Source: Isoetes taiwanensis (Eukaryota; Streptophyta; Lycopodiopsida; Isoetales; Isoetaceae). Taken from it: DNA of 64,000 nt. Made by a program: the position numbers and the translations under genes. The stretch lies in assembly GCA_021234155.1 (NCBI GenBank), contig JAJEKV010000006.1:2108001-2172000 (forward strand), written 5' to 3'. The notes under the pieces were generated by a model. The model was given only the letters and a program-made list of their open reading frames with translations, ran no database searches and was not told where the DNA came from. Positions 22,831 through 34,567 of this stretch are shown here, in pieces. Numbering within the stretch: the first letter of the stretch is position 1; each line of letters opens with the position of its first letter.

Positions 22831-22875
22831 CTGCATAAATAGGGAGGGACGTTTCAGTCCCTCTTTTTTCAGGAG
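22828..22875 (-). other. Candidate Helitron 3' hairpin
   Basis: On the minus strand GGGACTGAAACGTCCC forms a perfect 5-base stem, followed by a GC-rich stretch ending CCGGGCGGGC. It lies downstream of the decayed Helitron gene, where a 3' terminal hairpin is expected. No CTAG end was found, so this is weak. Confidence 0.25.
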
Positions 22876-23280
22876 GATGCCAACCCCCTCAAATACCTTG
22901 AATTCATGGTGCACTTACTCGCCATTCTATCCATGCTGTAAGGCTTCTGCGACCTCTGGGCTGCAGGTTACAGACAGTGGGTTGGATACAGCTTCTTCCA
23001 CTTCTTATTGTGTGATGAGGACATTTTGGAAAGTAACCACCAAAACGCCTACACATATAGGTACTAGAATCTCAAACAATGTGAAGGTACCCACTGCCAA
23101 ATCTTGAACTTTTTTAGAAGTCTAGCTGTTGGTGTAAAAACTTCTCTATACATGGATATTCCCCATCTAGAGGGAATACTTTAAGAACTGAAGCAAATCT
23201 GTTGTTTAACCACATCTTCCCATAGTGTTTTGTTTTTGCTAAGGAACAGAGTAGCCTTGCCAACTCATATATCATGTCCC

Positions 23281-26257
23281 TTAAAGGAAAAATTGTAACT
23301 GTACGAGGCCAAAAGCTGTGATGCCAACGCCATGCTGCATTAATATGTTATTGACCAGATGAAGGCATTCATTGAATGATATTGCCTCATCGTTTGAATA
23401 ATCCTCTAGCAAATCCAAGCTCATAGGTACTTGAAACCTACTCCACATTTTGACTGGTGGGGCCTGATCGAGCAAGAGTACCGAAAATAGGAACCATAGT
23501 TCTTGGGACCCAACAATAGTGACATCGCTTTCTCCATGTCTATAATTGCCTCGTTGCTTGCCCCCAAGCAATCTATGTGCCTCAGCAACATGTTGGTATA
23601 TTGCACATTGTTAGTTGTTGACTACCTTGAGCTCCTCCCATGCCCATAAGGATGGTATAGCAAGAGTTGTCTTAGAGAGAATGCCTTGTCGACCTGAGAA
23701 AGTAATAGGCGTATCTTGTATATTATTAACTGCCTCGACCTCCTTCATATGATATTTGTCACGAATCATTTTGTTTATTATTCCAAATATTCAATAGGGC
23801 CTGGTCTCTTACCTCTGGTCATATACACTCAAAGTATACTGCACATTGTATGGACATACGTAAGTCCATTGAACTTGGGATTTACGGGTCATAAGAAGTA
23901 TTGATCAAGCAGTGATCAACATGATGGCTGTCAAAGATGTCAAAGATATCAGTCACTGGCGTCATTGTCAACTTTTGTGGTGCATGGACACTTTGTAGGC
24001 AGGGATATCATGGCTGACATCTTTGATGCAATTGTAGAGGTAAGCATTTTACCAGAGGGACTTGGTCGTTATATCATATAACATTATCTCCTTCTATCGA
24101 ATATAAGTATCATGCCCTCAAGTAGTCATGCATTCGTCCCTACGTGGTGGTCTCACATCTTGTCCTCATATCTCATTTTTCAATGGCTACTCTGAACCAT
24201 GTGCTATATCCTCATTTCATAATGGTGGCTCTACGATCCCTTCCATATCATGGACGCATATCGATGGGCAATTTAGTTGCAGAATGCCTTTCTTCGCTTA
24301 CCTAGAAGCTGACAATGTCAAAACCCATATATATGCATCCATAAAGAAAGGAGAAATATGGATGATCAACATGATGTCAGCCATGATGTGACAATCAAAC
24401 GCATGGAGCAAGGAAGCATTGTATAGAACCACCAACATGTCATCTATGCTCCTTCTCCTGTACTATATGTATCTTCTGAAATCCAAGTATGTCCTCAGAG
24501 AGCATTTTCTGGAGTGTTTTGTGGATCATGAATTTCATGCTGGGCTCGAAGGATAGGGTCTGTTGGCAATTCAGCTGGTATAATCTTATTTAAACATTCA
24601 ATCAATATAGCAGGCTCAGTATGAAGCACACGATGTAAGTGTGGCAATCCTCGCTTTTGAAATTCAATAACAGTTACGATATACGATGGAAAATTTTATG
24701 CAACAATTCGTTAATCATTGTCATCTTCTAATGGAAGCACCCGAAGACGATCATAGGCACATCAAATGTTGTTTGTCCAGCTCTAATTTCATTGCGTATT
24801 GCAACTGTGTCAGACTGTACACCTCGTTGGGTTCCCATCCTATTGTACCATGTGGGAAGATAAGAAGAAATTGCAATGGCTCATACATCCCCTCATTTCT
24901 AACCCAAAAACTAGCGACTCGGGGCTTGATATCGGTCGTATTACTTGTCTTAGCAATGGCCATGATCTTGTTATCCACAATGATTTTCCGAATCGTTATA
25001 TACGTTGCTACATGTTCAAGCTTCCTATAGTACAGGGGTTTTGGATAAATGACTTATTTAATTCAAGATTGAACCAACCACTTCCACCCTTTCAAATAGC
25101 ACTCCTTACCCCCAACTTCCACGTAATGTTTTGTTTTCGTCAAAGATGTATCAGTGTATTGGTTGCCCTGTCTCTTTCGTTTTTACAGTCGATTATATAT
25201 TCGACCCATAATTGTTATATAGCTGAAGGCAAATCCAATCTGGAAAATCCCTCATTGACTCCAAGCACATTAAAATAAAACAAATTGTTTGCTTTTTTAT
25301 ATATAGAATTGAAGCCTTCCATATTCTACAAGTTGTTCAATGTTACAGGCAAAGAAGACAATGGCGGCAATGCCATTTTCCCTTATCGCAGCAGAAATCA
25401 TTTTGCTTAATGTTGACCAAGTGCAATTTGGCAATATGTGCACCTTTTAACCCATCTACACATCACATAATTTTGACGTATAGCTAAATTCATATCATGT
25501 GCACGAACCTATCAATGTGTTAAAAGCCCCACATCCAGCCTTCTTTCCTCCTGAATTTGTGATCTATTAAATGAATTGAAGGCACCCTTAATAATAGGCA
25601 TTGATTTTGTACATGATGGTGGGATAGTTTCTTTGTGTATTCATCTAGTTCGAGTATCTCTTTCTTGTAAATTCAAACTCTGTGAGTTGAGATGAAATCA
25701 AATCACCAATTCCACTCATACTTGTAGATGCAATGTCTTTGTTTGCAACTGTTCTATTTCTTTCTTCTATTGCTCTAGATCATTGTTATCTTGCATACTC
25801 TCTGGCTCTCTCTCTTATGCATTGTCTATCATGCTCAGCTAAATTCACATGGCGCTCTCTATATCTCTGTTGCCTTCTCTCTCTTTCTTGATTTGTTCTA
25901 GGTATAGCATCTCTACCCATTATTCTAATACAATTCCCTCTTTCTTCTGTTTCGAACCATTCTGTTATTTAGAATGTCACCTTGTTAACCACATCCACAA
26001 TAGGTGTGGTTGGTTGATCTAGTCAAACAATTTACATCTCCTCCATTTATTCTTTGTCTATGCTCCTAAACTATACTAGCATAACGTTCTCTATCCGTTT
26101 TTTGCCCCCTTCTCCTTTCCCCCCCCTTCCCCCCCTCTTCTTCAACTAATAGCACTTTTTTTCTTTCTTTCTTTTCTCTTGACCCCCCCAATGCAGACAA
26201 ATTAGTATACCATTGTTGGTATGCTTTTTGTCGCTCAGATCCTTCATTATCCTCCAT
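23281..26257 (-). pseudogene. Helitron replication initiator/helicase, decayed, C-terminus missing
   Basis: Read on the minus strand, the N-terminus is Glu/Arg-rich (QRRRYRERHVNLAEHDRQ-like, about 25,880). Next comes the diagnostic zinc-binding start, in pieces: CRWVKRCTYC then GKMALPPLSSLP (about 25,350-25,460). Around 24,850-24,930 is YEPLQFLLIFPHGTIGW, matching the Helitron phrase YxPLQYPLLFPxGxxGW. At about 24,600-24,670 is a broken EFQKRGLPHLH-like HUH-domain region. At 23,600-23,290 is a stretch with LWFLFSVLLLDQ, LLEDYSND and LMQHGVGITAFGL, which aligns with the segment just before the helicase (LFxxILL, LSxDL, GKSLxDFGLP). The Walker A motif (GPGGTGKT) and later helicase motifs are absent. 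Stops and frameshifts are frequent. It is a remnant of an autonomous Helitron. Confidence 0.75.
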
Positions 26258-26413
26258 AAATCTTTGTCTAAGTTGAACGCACTAACTAACTACTGTAAGA
26301 TCAATAAGCAACCTCACTATAGTAAAAGTTTATTTGTGTCTAATTACAAATGCATGTGTGAGGATCATGGGGACTGAAGAAAACATTAGCTCCACTGAAA
26401 TTGAGGATTTCAT

Positions 26414-29113
26414 TCATATCCAGCATCCAATGAAATGAACGAGATTCTCTCTAGGCCTTTCTCCGTTGCTGAAATGTTTAAAGTTCTTGATGGGATGGAG
26501 AATGGTAAGGCCCCAGGCCCTGATGGCCTTCCTGCTGAAGGCTTGGGGGATTCTTGGCAATGTCATTGTCTCCCTGGCTAATGAATTCCTCACCCTCAAA
26601 TGCATGGATAGCAGGATCAACACTAGTTTGATTGCTCTCATTCCCAAGATTGATCTTCCTATCTCCTTTTCGGATTACAGACCCATCTCTCTGACTAATG
26701 TGGTTTACAAGTTAATTACAGGTACCTTAGCTGCTAGGCTCAAACCGGTCTTAGAGATGGTCATCAGCAATACCCAGAGTGCATATCTTAAAGGAAGATA
26801 TATCATCGATAACGTGGATGCTGCCTCTCTAGGTATTACCTAGGCTAAGGACTCCAACCAGCCAATTGGTTTGCTGAAGCTGGATATTACCAAAGCCTTC
26901 GACATTGTTAGCTGGAAATTTTTGAGCTGGTATTGTAAGAAATTGGGGTTCTCTGAAGAAGTTATTTCTATCTTTCAAGCTGTCTTAAAGAATTCTCGAT
27001 CTGCAATTCTCATCAATGGAGAATGTAGCCCCTTCTTTGATATTAAAAGGGGGGTCAAGCAGGGATGCCCCCTGGCTCCTTTCTTGTTTCTTGTTATTAT
27101 GGAAGACTCAACAACAACTTTCAGAGAGCTAAGAATCTTCAACTAATCAGAGGTCTCAAGCTTCCCTCTAATCAAAGGGAAATCGAGATTTTAAATGTGC
27201 ATTTTGCAGATGATACTTTTCTTTTTGTCCACTTGGAGGAGTAGTCCATTCATAACACTCAGGCTATTCTGGATAACTTTGGGAGGTGCTCGGGATGCAA
27301 GATCAACTCTAATAAGACCAATCTCATCTCAAGATATCAAGTAGAGGGAGAGCAGGCAGCTCTTTCTCTCGAGTGTATATATCTCTCCCCCAATAGTAAA
27401 ACAAAAATTCTTGGTATTCCTTATGCCATTAGAGTCAATACTAGTGACCTCTGGAATGATTTAATTGATAGATTTTACAGGAAAGTTGACTCTCTTAATT
27501 CTAAGTTCCTCTCCAAGAATGGTAGGGCCATCCTTGCTAATTCTATCATCTCATCCTCTCAGGTCTACCAATCCTCCATTATCAAAGTTCATAACAAGAT
27601 GCAAAGTATTATTGGCAGATTTATTGAAGGTGGTTCAAGTCGAAGATGCTGGATTCCTATTTCTATAGAAGAATGCTGCAAAGATAAAAGTAAAGTTGGT
27701 CTTGGGGTGATTAATATTGAGAAGCAAGCCACTGGCTTGGCAGCTAAATATTTCTATAAGGTTTGCAACAATCAAATTAATCACCCTGTAAGCGGTCTTA
27801 TTTAGTATTATATTGAGAAGTGCCATTCTTTTGGATGGAGAAATCTTAAAATGCACCTTCCTCACAGCATTTATTTTGATTTCTCAATCCCCTCCTCCAC
27901 CCCTCTGATTATTAAGAAATGGATCAGGGCCTGGACTAAAGTCAAAGGCATGTACTCCTGGAAGGAGGGACTCTCTCAGGATCAGCCAATTTTCTGGAGC
28001 CCCTCCTTAATCCTTGATGATCCCATTATGTGTTTGGCCACTAATTTTCTTGTGTTGACCAAGCAGTGGACAAATAGAGGTATTATCTGTATCGGAGACA
28101 TCATCAACGACTTCAATTACCATGACTCTGTTCTAAGTGACCTGGGGCATGATTCTGAGTAGCTGTTTAACAACATCTCCTAGAAGATGGCAGTAGGGAA
28201 TTGGCGCGATTCTGTTGACTTTTGACACATCAATGGTTTTTGTGGTTACAGGTACCTCAACATGAGTCAAACCATTTCCATCCACGCTAAATGGGATATT
28301 GAACCCCAGAGAGCTACCAGGAACCTTATCTTCATGTGGCAAAGTCCCATTCATTCGAAAATTAAGGATTTCATGTGGCAGCTATGGCATAAAGCCCTTG
28401 CTACAAATAAGAAGAGATGGAGGTTGAGTATGTCTAACCCGGATATCTGTGTTAGATGTTTGCAGGGGCAGGAAAATGAAGAACACCTCTTCAAGACTTG
28501 TCTTTGGGCAGAATGGATCCCTGAACTGGCTGAAGTCGAGCTTAATATGCCTAATTTTGCGAGTATGCAGGCCATTGATCTTTTCTTTCCGGTTAACCCC
28601 GTGGATTGGAGGAGATACATCCTCCTCTGGATGATCTGGAAAGGGAGAAATGCTTTAATCTTTAAAGGAGAAATAATTTGGCTCAAGGCCATTATCAAGC
28701 AAGCCCAATATGACATTAATTGGGTCATGAGATTTGTGGGAATCAGGTTTAAAATGTTCACCTCTAGTCTTTCTCTTCGTGATTTATTTTCAGGAAATAT
28801 TTTGATCATGTTCAAAAGGCTGAAATGGAAGATAATGCATCTCCATGCAAATGCATTATGGCTTGCTCAATTTGGGGTCGAGGTGCCTAATGAGCATGAA
28901 GAGGGTTGCCATTGTCATTGCGCATGCACCACCAATTTTGATGAGAAGAAGCACATACTCTGTACTGCCAAAGACAAGAAGAACCGGTTTAATCCCGGAA
29001 AGGCTCACCTTTGCAATTGCTTCTATTGTTTGTTCATTGTTGCTAACAAAGGAATGGGCAGGAAAAATCACTCTCGGCAGGAGCCAAAGAAAAGAAGATT
29101 TTCCAGCAGCTGA
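26414..29113 (+). pseudogene. LINE-4a ORF2 (L1-type RT and zinc finger), broken
   Basis: The element is truncated 5' of the RT. It begins near GKAPGPDGLPAE (about 26,505), followed by a deletion or frameshift. RT motifs continue with FSDYRPISLTNVVYKL, GLLKLDITKAFDIVSWKF, KQGCPLAPFLF (about 27,055) and FADDTFLFVH (about 27,208) in another frame. The C-terminal frame 28,262-29,113 carries a zinc-finger cluster (CVRCLQGQENEEHLFKTC) typical of plant L1 post-RT regions, then LLWMIWKGRNALIFKGE. Several stops (26,842; 27,145; 27,804; 28,160) break it. Confidence 0.85.
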
Positions 29114-29317
29114 TCTGCTTTTCAACAAGCTTTTATTCCTCACATAAGGATTTTAGTTATCTGAACTGATATGACTCCTGGATTTTTGAGATAATTATGT
29201 TTTTTCAGGGCCCCTTAACCCATCCTTCCAAAAGGTTTTCTTGTTCCATATATATATGCATAACCTGTACCGTTCTCTTATATTAATAGATATATACAGC
29301 CTTCAATTAAAGAACAT

Positions 29318-31300
29318 CAAAGGGAAATGTTTTATCTCCTGGAACGTCACCCCAGGACCTGGCGAAGGGTTCTTAGAAAGCCAGTACAGCCCACAGGGAG
29401 CATCACTCCCGAGCAGTGGAGGCAATACTTGCAACAATTTATACGACCCTCGTGGTGCACATGCAAAGATTACCCCCGCAAGAAGGCCCGGTCCGGAAAT
29501 CACAGATTCGGACGTGGAACAAGGCTTACGACTTCTTGCCAATGGGAAAACCCCGGACCGGATGGCATGCGGCGTAATTGCTTAAAGTGGGCGAGGGCCA
29601 TCCATAATACCAAGGTCGACCGCCTTGTTCAACAAGGCATTACAGAAGGCTTCGATGCAAATGAACCAATAGCGAGTTGTTCCCATCTATAAGGCCGGGT
29701 GACCGCGACTTTGCCCGACCAACCTAACCGAACAATCATGGTCGGGTTCGGTGTTTGCAAAATTGCTTCTTTGGGATTCTCGAGCAGCAATTGACGGCCG
29801 GCCGGGCCGAGGCGTGAGAGATACGGGCCCTCACCCAGGCAGATTCAGACCGCGACACTCAACCATTGACCACATCTTCACATTGCGAAGCTCACGGTTG
29901 AAGACGGCAGAACCGCCGTCGGGGATCTATATTGTTGCCGTGGATTTTGCAAAGGCATTTGACAACGTGCCTCGGGGAAAAACTATGGGCAAGATTGCGG
30001 CAATTTGGGGGTTCCGGTAGATTTGCGAGAATGCGATTAATGCCGAGCTTTATGAAAGATGCTCTGCCGGGTTGCGGCCGACAAGCCAACCATTTGATAG
30101 TAGTATCGGGGTTCGCCCGGGGATGCCCTCTCTCCCCAACATTGTTTGGGCTTTACATTGATCAATTGAGAGTCGGCTTGGCGATAATGGGGGCGCGGCG
30201 AGCTCACCTTCTCTACCAGATCATCAAGCGGTTAATATATGCCGATGATGTGGACCTCCTAGCTTACACACCAGCCAGACATGCGCGACATCTCGATGCC
30301 CGGACACATTTTGTCAAGTTTAATCGATATGCGTCAACTTGGCCAAGACTAAGGTGGTTTTCATATCATCTTCACGATGCCAAGGATCCCTCCTTCCGTT
30401 ATCGAGGGCGAGAATGTGGAAGTAGCATCCACATACAAATATTTGGGAGTGGAGTTTCCGCCTACTATGCACTGGGACACATCCATACTGGGCCACGAAG
30501 TTACTACGGGCTGGAAAGCACTATATGCAATGCAAAACAATAGTCATAGAGCGGAGTTGTATGATTGGACCCATCGGTCACACCTGCTCAAAGTCTTAGT
30601 GGAGCCCGTCCTTTTATACGGGGTTGAAGTATGGGGCCCAGTGAGTATCCCTCGCTACTTGGAATGACTTGGAGCAGTGCGAGAAAGCCTTCTTGGTATG
30701 AGCACTAGGGGTGAAGTCCACGGTCCCCATATCAAATTCTACCGCAGGAAATGTGATTCTTGCCTCTTCGAGAGCGGCCCTTGATCGCCACATTGTCTAT
30801 TTTCGAAGGTGGTCAACATGGACGATGCTCGTCTCCCAAAACTAGCTTATATCATGGCAATGGGGCCACAATGGCTCAAGGCCTGCTGGAGGGAAAAGAG
30901 AGCTCAATGGATGGCTAGATGGAATGTGGAGAACACAGGTGCATACATGTGCAAACAGAGGCGATCGCCATAGCTTGAGGCAATATCTTGACGCTTGCTT
31001 CATCAGCAAGCTTTGGGATGCGGCGCCCTTGAACAGTCAAGACAAAGACACTACCAGCCACATAAATCCCACATTGGAACGAGGCCCACAATGCTACTGC
31101 GCACCCACTTGCCCATGAAAAGACGCAGACTCATTGCCTCCATTCGCACGGGGGCACATCATCTTCGAATTGAGACAGCAGATGGATTGGTGAGCCACGC
31201 GTCGGGACAAGCTCTGTCAATCTTTGGGTCAAATGGGAGTCATTGAGGATGAATCTCATACCCTTCAAAGTTGCCCAAAGATATGATCAAATCGGGGCGC
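29318..31300 (+). pseudogene. LINE-4b ORF2 (TTCTA-tailed family RT), decayed
   Basis: The unit begins in the linker before the RT (EMFYLLERHPRTW), which matches EMAFLLEHHPRTF in LINE-6. RT pieces are RPRHSTIDHIFTLRSS, VDFAKAFDNVPR (about 29,945), RGCPLSPTLFGLYIDQL (about 30,118) and the catalytic YADDVDLLA (about 30,238). The post-RT phrase ASTYKYLGVEF lies at 30,427. The C-terminal LIASIRTGAHHLRIET (about 31,130) corresponds to LINE-3. Frameshifts and stops are frequent. The 3' UTR holds the stem-loop CTTATTACTG..CAGTAATAAG (31,490-31,560), then GGTCCCATAGGCCAATTGG and the TTCTA tail. Confidence 0.8.
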
Positions 31301-31489
31301 TTATGCCGAGTTGGTCGGGCCTGGCCGGCCGCTACATGTGACATTGAGCACGGCATCCGTACGGATGCTAGGATCATACCTTCAGGAGGTCATGGACATG
31401 CGAGATCAGCTATGTCCTCGGGCACGCACTTGACATGTACATACACATTTATTTCATGATGATGTATACTTGTACAGTTTGACAGCATT

Positions 31490-31560
31490 CTTATTACTGC
31501 CACGGTTTTTCCCTCGAAAACCCTTCGGGGCGGGGGTTTTTTAACCCGGACAGTAATAAG
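31490..31560 (+). promoter_or_regulatory. Conserved LINE 3' UTR stem-loop
   Basis: A perfect 10-base outer stem (CTTATTACTG / CAGTAATAAG) encloses CCCTCGAAAACCCTTCGG and GGCGGGGGTTTTTTAACCC. Diverged versions occur at 16,893-16,960 and 17,512-17,579, and an antisense one at about 19,098-19,160. Its position just before the tail suggests a recognition structure for the LINE reverse transcriptase; this is inference. Confidence 0.6.
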
Positions 31561-31671
31561 TTTGCTGCGCTCCTTCTGGGTCCCATAGGCCAATTGGTCT
31601 CAGTGGACGATAAAAAAACAATTCTATTCTATTCTACTATTCTAATTAAAAAAATACAAATGCATGTGTGA

Positions 31672-32450
31672 AAGAAGAACTTACGTGCTTTATTCTCTTG
31701 TTCAAGTTATTTCCTTGCAAAGGCCTACATTCTCCTATATGTTCGTGTAACATTTCTTTTTGGGAAATAAATGATAGATATTAGCACTAGCATTTCCTAG
31801 CCACTAAGGAGATTTAAACCAAATGGAAGAATGCATTATTTCAGATGCATAAGAATCTTAGCGATAAATTTGACGGGCTTATGATTGATATTTATGGGAA
31901 TGCCCAGTGGTCAAGCTCCTGAGGCATATACATATAAATGTTTAGATGGTTTTGCCCAGTTGGTTAACGACATGCCAGTTAGAAATGTTACATTTGGTAT
32001 CAGAGCACAAACAGACCCATTTCAGGCCATATTGCCATCTCATACGTTAGTTACAAAGTTGATATAGAGGTGACTACAGTAGTAACCTTTCTAATCTATG
32101 GCTTTGGGAAATGAAGGGTGTAAATTTTTGAACAGAGCTTCTAGAAAAGATTAGAACTTTCTGGAAGAAAAGGAACGAATACCTTCTAAAGGATAGCTCG
32201 AGGCAGATAGCCCTGTGCCAGATCACGGGCAGAAATGCGGATGGGACACATGCGATTGCCAATGCCGTTTTGTCAGAAGCCTGCTTATACCATGTCTTTC
32301 CCTTCATTCTATTCTTCATTCCAAATTTAAGGAGGTGCAAAATGAAAAGCAAATACAAGAACCCCGTCTCCAATGAATGTAAGGCATATAGGCAGACATA
32401 TGAAAAATCTAAGAGGGCATAGAGCTCTCACTTCCAACAGCGAACAACCC
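31672..32450. other. Intergenic sequence, no gene recognised
   Basis: The stretch contains TTTGGTATCAGAGCAC at about 31,994, which resembles a tRNA-Met primer-binding site. No flanking LTR could be paired with it, so it may be a remnant of an LTR element. Confidence 0.3.
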
Positions 32451-32559
32451 CAAGGGGATTCTGTTGAAGGCAAGAGTCGTAATAATCAAACACAACCAAA
32501 ATAAAATAAAAAATAAAATGAACAACCAGAAGCTCCAAATGTAAGCATCCTTAGTAGCA

Positions 32560-32770
32560 CAACCTTCTCTAGAACATTAGGTTCTGTATCGCCACCAGAT
32601 TCAAGAAGGTTCAAATATGAGTCCATAAACCGTGGTGTGAATCTCTGTCTTCAAGGAGTTAAATTCATTATCTATTTCTATTATCTACCATCTAAGTACA
32701 GAATACTTACACAAGATAATCTTCATGGAAATCCCTTGCCAAGCTTGTGAGAAATCTATAGTATCAAACC
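32560..32770 (-). pseudogene. Gene fragment resembling UTP20 (DRIM), two partial exons
   Basis: On the minus strand RFLTSLARDFHEDYLV is followed by GTAAGT (donor near 32,713). The frame then resumes in the right phase after an AG acceptor near 32,643 with FTPRFMDSYLNLLESGGD and TEPNVLEK. This resembles the N-terminal helical-repeat part of UTP20, a nucleolar U3 processome protein. The plant family pattern there is roughly LARDLxxDF..PRxxDSLxxLLESGxDREPEIIEQ. Only about 45 residues are recognisable, and the rest of this ~2,500-residue protein was not seen. It is either a captured or decayed fragment or part of a real gene with long introns. Family recognition is from memory and moderate. Confidence 0.45.
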
Positions 32771-32879
32771 AAGCATATAGTGAGATTGTCTCAAACAACT
32801 TGGCCAAATTAACAGAACTACAAACCATTAAATTAACCATAAAGATCACCCATATCAAGAAAGGCACCTGACACGGTAT

Positions 32880-33745
32880 TCAGTATTTTCCATCCTGATA
32901 ATAGAGTGAGATATCTGCAAAATATATCAGCCTCTATAAAAGCTTCTTAACAGAGCATGCTTCATACGCAAACAATAACAATGGATGATGGTTTCATTAC
33001 TTGATCAATCTATGCCAACCATCTGCGACAACCACACACTATCCAAGAAGGCAGTCACACTTTTATTACGACTCCCATAGTGAATCTCTTCCAAGAAAAA
33101 AATGGAGTTTCTTCAGAAAGAAATTGATATGGAGTCCGATGAAAATAAGCAGAATATCGAGGCGATGGATGGATCCGAAGATAAAATATGGAATGGCTTA
33201 GAAGATCAGAAGCGCCGTATGGAATAGAAGCAAGATCACTTCAAAGAACAATGCAAACTAAAAACCCCCCTCTAAAGCTTAGAATATGCGATCCGCCATA
33301 GATCCTCATCCGCCATAGCCTGTTCCTATTGCAGAACCTAAAATAAGCGAGATGTTCTGTCTTTTGCCGCAATTCCGCACGTAGCCATAGCAAATGCCTC
33401 AGCCAGAACCAGAACCGGTAAGAACAACGGGGAAGATCACGGAGTTGGTGCTAGAGCAGTGAGTGCTTATTTGCCCTAGATCGGGCTCCTTATCTCCCTC
33501 TAGGGGAGGGTGCCCATAAACCGCCCACTTAACAAAGGATTGGTAGAGAGACACGAAGAAGGTAAGCTTTGCCATGTCTAATGCCGCACTGCGTCCGGTG
33601 CCATCTCCGTGCCATTTTTCAAGGCTTATCTAATTTTCACGGCCCTAGATTTGGAAAAAAGAGGATCTAGCGGTGGAAGTTAATGCCACATCAGTTTTTG
33701 ATGAGGTGGAGGTGTAAGCTTGGTTGGGCTGGTGTGCTAACAAAC
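32880..33745. other. Unassigned sequence left of the LTR element
   Basis: A short open frame, 33,104-33,229 plus (MEFLQKEIDMESDENK.., ending QKRRME), is charged and could be a gag-like or coiled-coil remnant. Nothing else is recognised. Confidence 0.3.
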
Positions 33746-33750
33746 ATTTT

Positions 33751-34552
33751 TATTATGAATATGGTAGCTCGGGGGAGTGGTCTTGGACGTTAGTCTTGGT
33801 GGACTAGCATGGGTGTGTAACAATGGCAAATTATGGGCAAAGCAAGGCAAATAAATGGCAAGGAAACCTTATAATGGTTATGGTTAAATAATATCTTGGA
33901 GCCAAGATATTATTTAATGGTTAAAGTTCTAGAGTTTAAATATAGTTGAGCGAAGATAGTATCTTACGTTTAAAAGTCAAACATAAACATAAAAAGAACT
34001 AAAGCCAAAATTGGTTTGAAAGGAAAAGGTAGACATAACTATACAAGAGTAACTATAAAAAAAACTATGGGGATGAATGGTTATTATTAGACAAACACTT
34101 TTTGTACAACCTACTTTAGCTTTAACTCTAATTAGAATATATCCTTACCATGTGACCACAATCATGTTTTGATAGACCGCCCTTGCTTATTGCTTGGCCA
34201 TTGCCAACAAGCCTTGCCATAATTCTACCACTTCTTAGCACCGAGTGACCCGGTTGGGCGGTGAACTACCAAAGACTGGTTAATGCTTTTAGATCTAGCT
34301 CTAGTTTTGGTGAACTAAGAGCTTGACCAATTTGAGTTATTGGTGTAACTCGTATCCTATATTTATTGGATCTGAGCTTATTTGTCTTCTTAATTCGTAC
34401 TTAGATCATTTTGTCAGTCGTAACGATTTATTCTGTGATTGTGTAGCAAAACTGGACGGTTCACATGTTATGAGATTATGATTTATTTGAAAAAAGATAG
34501 TATTCTGTTTAGAGGGGATAAAAGGTATGGTTCATTGTTGTGAACCATAACA
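33751..34552 (+). repeat. LTR1 of the LARD-like element
   Basis: 802 bases. The first dinucleotide is TA rather than TG, a likely decay of TG. It ends in CA. From about 33,842 it aligns closely with LTR2 36,370-37,090. Confidence 0.85.
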
Positions 34553-34554
34553 AT

Positions 34555-34567
34555 TGGTATCAGAGCC
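34555..34567 (+). other. Primer-binding site (tRNA-Met type)
   Basis: TGGTATCAGAGCC, the usual plant LTR-retrotransposon primer site complementary to the 3' end of initiator tRNA-Met, two bases after LTR1. Confidence 0.85.

Larger units (their letters stand above)
26362..31654 (+). mobile_element. Composite of two LINEs inside one 17-bp target duplication
   Basis: The perfect 17-mer TACAAATGCATGTGTGA stands at 26,345-26,361 and at 31,655-31,671. Between the copies lies a 5'-truncated L1-type LINE (to about 29,310), joined to a LINE of the TTCTA-tailed family that ends in (TTCTA)n at about 31,620-31,645. No second half of the L1-type unit and no second tail or duplication is seen at the junction. 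The whole composite therefore looks like one integration. Confidence 0.7.

Noticed and set aside
22877-23107. 76-codon plus-strand frame MPTPSNTLNSWC
   Set aside because: Lies opposite the tail of the decayed Helitron; no domain or splice context.
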